NCBI GenBank assembly: GCA_949361645.1
Contig: OX442435.1
Span: forward strand, 2,179,539-2,243,538
Length of the DNA: 64,000 nt
Direction of reading: 5' to 3'
Origin: Spongilla lacustris
Lineage: Eukaryota > Porifera > Demospongiae > Spongillida > Spongillidae
The notes beneath the pieces were generated by a model. It was not told the origin of the DNA. It made no database searches and saw only the letters and a list, made by a program, of their open reading frames with translations. The position numbers and the translations under genes were made by a program. Numbering within the stretch: position 1 is the first letter of the stretch; each line of letters begins with the position of its first letter. Shown piece by piece: positions 60,300-64,000 of the stretch.

Positions 60300-60348
60300 G
60301 GGGGGGGTCTTTAGACCCTTTAGACCCCCCCCCCTGGATCCGCCACTG
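60300..60348. mobile_element. hAT-like terminal sequence (right type)
   Basis: GACCCCCCCCCCTGGATCCG-CCACTG, the inverted form of CAGTGGCGGATCCAGG. A GGGGGAGC...GCTCCCCC hairpin and GGGGCCTGGGGCGAAGCCCC lie at 59731-59775 and probably belong to the same element. Confidence 0.5.
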
Positions 60349-61322
60349 CCCTGTACAAATGTTTGTGTAGTACGATACAAAAGTGCTCCAATTAGAAATG
60401 TGGTTTACTAACCGTGTATGTGATTTCTAGATTTTTGGCGGGCTATTTCATGGTCGTGTTGCTTTTGGTATGAACAGACAGAAGGACTGTAAGAATCGCG
60501 CTGAGATCAGGGTTTTGATCGTTAAATGGCAATAGTTCGTCTTTCCAGAGTGTACAAATTATGTGTTGCAGTTGCTAAAAAATGAATTCACCTTTCTCTA
60601 TTTGCACTAGGTTGGCAAGTGTCCTAAGTGTTCCCGTTCGGTTGAACAACCAAAATGATAGAACAACAGGCACAATGGAGCGCGAGATAAAAAGGTATAG
60701 GCCTATTCATTTGTTGTGTTTTGCTAAGGTTTTTTTTTTAACTTGCAGACTCCGACCGGACGGTACGGTAAGTGTTTAACCCGCACTGTTCCATTGTTTT
60801 AAGTCAAACATCGGAGATAGGAGACAAGAAAGGTAAGCATATCACTTACCCGGTAATGTATCTGTTGCTTTATATATAGAATCATGTATAAACAGAACGA
60901 GAATATGATATGTGGTGAGTGAAATATATTTTTTTACGATATGAATTTATTGTTCGTATTCTGTACAGGTGCCTTGGATCGAATATATGCAGATTGCCGC
61001 CTCGGACTGTTAGTTTGTTGTTTTGTTGTACATGTGCAAAATGATTAAAATTTTAAATCGACTAAACTGGATCGGGAACGAGGGGTGGGAGTGGTAGGAG
61101 GATAATATACGGAATATGAAGCACTTAGTATACGGTGACCGACAACGTAGCCACAAAGTGAATTCAACGGTTTGCTAAGCAACCACAAATGTCGCGTGAT
61201 CGGTTATATTTGAATATACGCACCTGCGTATATGGTTCTATACGCTGGTGTGTATATTTAAGGTGTATATTCAAATATACGCTATAGAATACGCTATCGT
61301 ATAACAAAGTTTTTGCACAGTG

Positions 61323-61709
61323 GTTTATGTACGAGAAGATGTCGTCGGTTTTTTTACTCAAAGGGCAACCTACACGTGTAGTAAGGACTTTGCTACTCGA
61401 CAACACTAATTTCTAGCAACGATACCTTGCATGGCGAACACGTGCCACACTGCCAAAAAGACACTGGGTCTAAACGGATATGGTCAACAGTGCTTATGTT
61501 TTCTAAGAATTGCTCTTATATTTTTGGACAAGAAACGCCTCGAACGTAGTAAAGGGTTTGATCTTGTGTTTTCAGTCGTCTATACGTGACTATGCTACTT
61601 CGTTTGTCCAATTTCGTCGATTGAATATGGCGCCATTTTGAGGTCTGTATTAATAAATGATAATGTGGAGGTGGATACGATAGCAATGACGTTGAATAGT
61701 GCTAGAGAG
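61323..61709. other. Intergenic, no feature recognised
   Basis: Short stretch between the CACTA-like element and the 3' end of the minus-strand transposon-derived gene. Confidence 0.5.
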
Positions 61710-63832
61710 TTATGTACTCTTCTTTCTTCTTTTTTCAGGTGTTGGTACTGCAGCTGACATGTGTGGCAAAATGCTAAGGTAATGGTCTTGCATAATGCTT
61801 TTAAGCCTAGTAATAGGATTTCTGATTCCAGAGTAGGTACGCTTTAACGAATTGAATTTTGCATGTATAGATTCAGCGCCTTGTTCCCCCATTAGGCCAC
61901 AGCCAGCTAGGTGTGTTGATACCCATTCCAACATGTGGTCCTCGAGGATATGAATCTTGAGTGTCCTGCCTATTCCAGTGAAATATTTGTCAAAGAGACA
62001 AAGGAAGCTCTTGATGGCCTCACCTATTAGGAATGAAAGGAATATCTCAAAAGCATTGCATTACATAAACAAGTATGCACATACCAAGGTTTTGTATAGT
62101 ACTTGTGTTGTGTACTCTACTGTCATACAGAGAATGGCATTCAGAGAATATCAACAGGATGGTGCTGAATTTCATATAAATGCTATTCGCTTCTGCTTTT
62201 AACTCAGGTCGTATGTGCTCAGTAGCCGTTAATACACAACTGCAAAGAGCTTCCGCATTGGCAGGCTATATGTGCATTGCAATTTAGTCAATAGACATTT
62301 GCATATAGTGTAAAAAATACCTTGAGAATCGTGTGTACATGAATTCCCACAAAAATTCCACCATAATAACACTGACGGCACACACCAAGTGAATTTAAAC
62401 AGGATTGAAGGCTCTTGATACAAGGTCCATCATCTAGATTAAAGGACTTATCAATGGTTTCTTGTAAACCTTTGATTCTGGCTTCCTAAGGGGTAGGAAC
62501 TCAGAATTGAATGGTAAATCAATAGTGCCTAAAATAGTGTATATACATGTACCTGTCGTTTAACCTCCTCATGACATTTCGCAGAAAGTTTCAAGAGTCT
62601 TGCAGTGATTAGCATGCTGCTGCCAGCAACTAGTGCACTGTATGTTGCTAGCTGTTGCAACGTGGCCTCCTCTTGGTGCAGCTGCTCCAGTTCAATGTTA
62701 GCATTATTTATCTCTCTCAGTGCCCCAGAGTACACATCATATTGAGATTTGCTGATTGGAGAGCTAGGATTGCCAGTACATTGCAAGCATCAGATCAAGT
62801 GTATGGCAGGGTTCTTCAAAAAGGGAAAAGAGTTTCTGAAAGATCCCTTGTGTTATATACAGACCAGGTATGCAAACCTACATGTATATACATAATTAGA
62901 CTATATAGCATAATGGAATCTCGCAATCTGATTGGTCTTATGCAGGTACCATATTTTTCGTAGAGACCTCGTTATAGCGTAATCGCGTCCTCTAAATGCC
63001 AGCGGGCGGGTATTCTACGGTAGAATACCCGCCCTCTGGCACTTAGAATACCCGCCCGCTGGTACTTAGAATACCCGCGGTCTGGGGACCAGAAAGATTG
63101 GCTCGAACATACGGAAAATTAATCGCAGAGTTAGGAACACTGTTGGTCTTATTAGCCCTCACGGATCGGGCAGCTGCAGGTCTTAACTAAACGAATGTTA
63201 TAATTTTATGTAAAATTGCGCTATGAACACCATCAGTTTTCCGCGATGAACATGCCTTATTTTCCGTATCTTCGAAGTGGTAGACTGGTATCGGAGTACA
63301 TGCTCTAGTATCTTTTTTGAACCTTCAGCCTCAGTCGCCAACGAGCAAGTCAACAACTTTTTACCGTTGATACGGAAACCGCGCATGCGCAATATAATTT
63401 TAACGGTACAAACATATCGACATGCGTCTAAATCAGTTAGACACTGTCACCTTCGGGATCCACGTCCCTCGGGCCCTTAGTAGCGCCCTCGCTACCGCTC
63501 GGGACGCTACAGCCCAGGGCCCTCGGGGATTCTAAATCACGTAGATCCCTCGGTTCCAGTGTCTAACTATTATATATGTAAATTCATAATCGGATTTTAC
63601 CTGAGACAAAGGAGTGTTAAGAAAGGATCTTGTATGCAGTTATTGTACTCCTTTGCACGCTTAATATCCCCTCCATCATCCATAAAGTTTTGGTGGTCAA
63701 GCAGAATTGTGTCTAGAGTGCGAGGAGTGCTTGGACCTTTTCGTGTAGAGGGGTTTCGTAGCTCATCAAGTGTAATATGGCATAATAAACATGGCTGTTT
63801 TCCTGCATTTAAGAAATGTCAAGCTGCTCAGT
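61710..63832 (-). CDS. Multi-exon transposon-derived protein (DDE-like, unclassified)
   Basis: Minus-strand exons with GT-AG borders: about 63832-63601 (PCLLCHITLDELRN, RTLDTILLDHQNFMDDGGDI, KRAKEYNNCI), 62763-62553 (coiled coil, NNANIELEQLHQEEATLQQL), 62486-62321 (DDGPCIKSLQSCLNSLGVCR, YYGGIFVGIHVH) and 62023-61710 (TLKIHILEDHMLEWV, GLMGEQGAESIHAKFNSLKR, ending KRRKKST and a stop). The order zinc-finger-like CxxC, AK-x-x-N, coiled coil, Y-x-GG-x-F-x-G-x-H-x-H, ED-H, GE-Q-x-E-S-x-H matches a family seen in many sponge and cnidarian genomes and thought to derive from transposons. The link between the 63601 and 62763 exons, and between 62321 and 62023, may lack small exons. Whether it is intact is undecided. 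Confidence 0.65.
62995..63085. repeat. Hairpin and direct repeats of AGAATACCCGCC
   Basis: GGGCGGGTATTCTAC, one G, then GTAGAATACCCGCCC forms a 15-bp perfect hairpin (63004-63034). It is followed by two further TAGAATACCCGC copies spaced about 20 bp apart. Confidence 0.85.
63366..63395. promoter_or_regulatory. NRF1-like motif
   Basis: CCGCGCATGCGCAAT near 63379-63393, a good match to the NRF1 palindrome, but inside the presumed intron of the minus-strand gene. It may be a chance match or an alternative promoter. Confidence 0.3.
63436..63571. mobile_element. 136-bp short inverted-repeat element
   Basis: Ends AGTTAGACACTG and CAGTGTCTAACT are perfect 12-bp inverted repeats. The interior is GC-rich and partly self-complementary (AGGGCCCTCGGGG / CCCTCGGGCCCTT, TAGCG / CGCTA). 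It lies in an intron of the transposon-derived gene on the opposite strand. Confidence 0.8.
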
Positions 63833-64000
63833 GATCGTGAATGGTTAAGCACTGAATGTATACCTGATGCACCTGATAGTCCATATATTTGACTGAGAAA
63901 CTCAAGGTCACCGCTAAGAAACACTTTCAGGGAGTACATCCTTTGTTTACAGTATCATACAGACATAAACTATATCATGCTTGTTCAAAACTTCTGGGCC

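Larger units (their letters stand above)
55773..61322. mobile_element. 5.5-kb CACTA-like DNA transposon (ends only)
   Basis: Left end CACTGTGCAAAAAGTTTGTT-ATACAATAG (55773). Right end, complemented, CACTGTGCAAAAACTTTGTT-ATACGATAG (ending 61322). The 29-bp TIRs have two mismatches. GTT flanks both sides (55770-55772, 61323-61325), a 3-bp duplication. Both subterminal regions carry many short GTATATTTGA/CGTATATTTG repeats, a hallmark of CACTA elements. No transposase was found; the interior holds a minisatellite and hAT-like ends, so the copy is non-autonomous. Confidence 0.72.

Noticed and set aside
56364..60348. A single hAT element spanning both GGATCC-containing ends
   Set aside because: The 8-bp flanks (GACCCCTG and CCCTGTAC) do not match, and the 4 kb between holds no transposase. 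The ends are listed separately.

Overview
The window looks like nuclear DNA of an invertebrate animal. A TRIO/kalirin-type RhoGEF-kinase gene with 17 GT-AG exons, RING/B-box/filamin/NHL (TRIM-like) genes, Ty3/gypsy, DIRS-like and LINE-like retroelement pieces, and cut-and-paste elements with terminal inverted repeats (TIRs) all point to a metazoan. The expanded TRIM-NHL family, short introns and transposon-derived proteins of a kind seen in sponges and cnidarians make a sponge or other early-branching animal the best guess. That is an inference; no diagnostic marker is present. I saw no rRNA, tRNA or CRISPR array.

Left part (1-16.5 kb). A 22-bp minisatellite (1-830) precedes the last 896 codons of the TRIO/kalirin-like gene (+, 1655-9640): end of DH, PH, SH3, Ig, FN3 and a kinase whose DFG motif reads HFE. 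Its introns are full of minisatellites. Next comes a possible unnamed multi-exon gene (+, about 11550-16480) behind an NRF1-like motif.

Middle (16.5-32 kb) is a repeat-rich graveyard: a degraded Ty3/gypsy element (-, 18064-20225) between two diverged direct repeats, a DIRS-like RNase H fragment, several pieces of one LINE-like retroelement tail, and a 1.4-kb 22-bp minisatellite.

The 32-39 kb region is a rearranged segmental duplication. A broken copy of the TRIO-like kinase exons (+) is fused to broken TRIM-NHL genes (-). The best TRIM-NHL copy (37230-39330) carries two mutually compensating frameshifts.

Right part (40-64 kb) holds mobile DNA: two long near-perfect palindromes (40119-40948, 42890-43328), a 7.9-kb TTAA-flanked element (44983-52876) with a broken transposase and a nested MITE, an intact single-exon Crinkler-type nuclease-like gene (-, 52938-54059), a 5.5-kb CACTA-like element (55773-61322) with a 22-bp minisatellite inside, and a multi-exon transposon-derived gene (-, 61710-63832).

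The most striking global pattern is that five minisatellites with unrelated unit sequences, plus a further array (9085-9415) and its duplicate, share the same 22-bp period.
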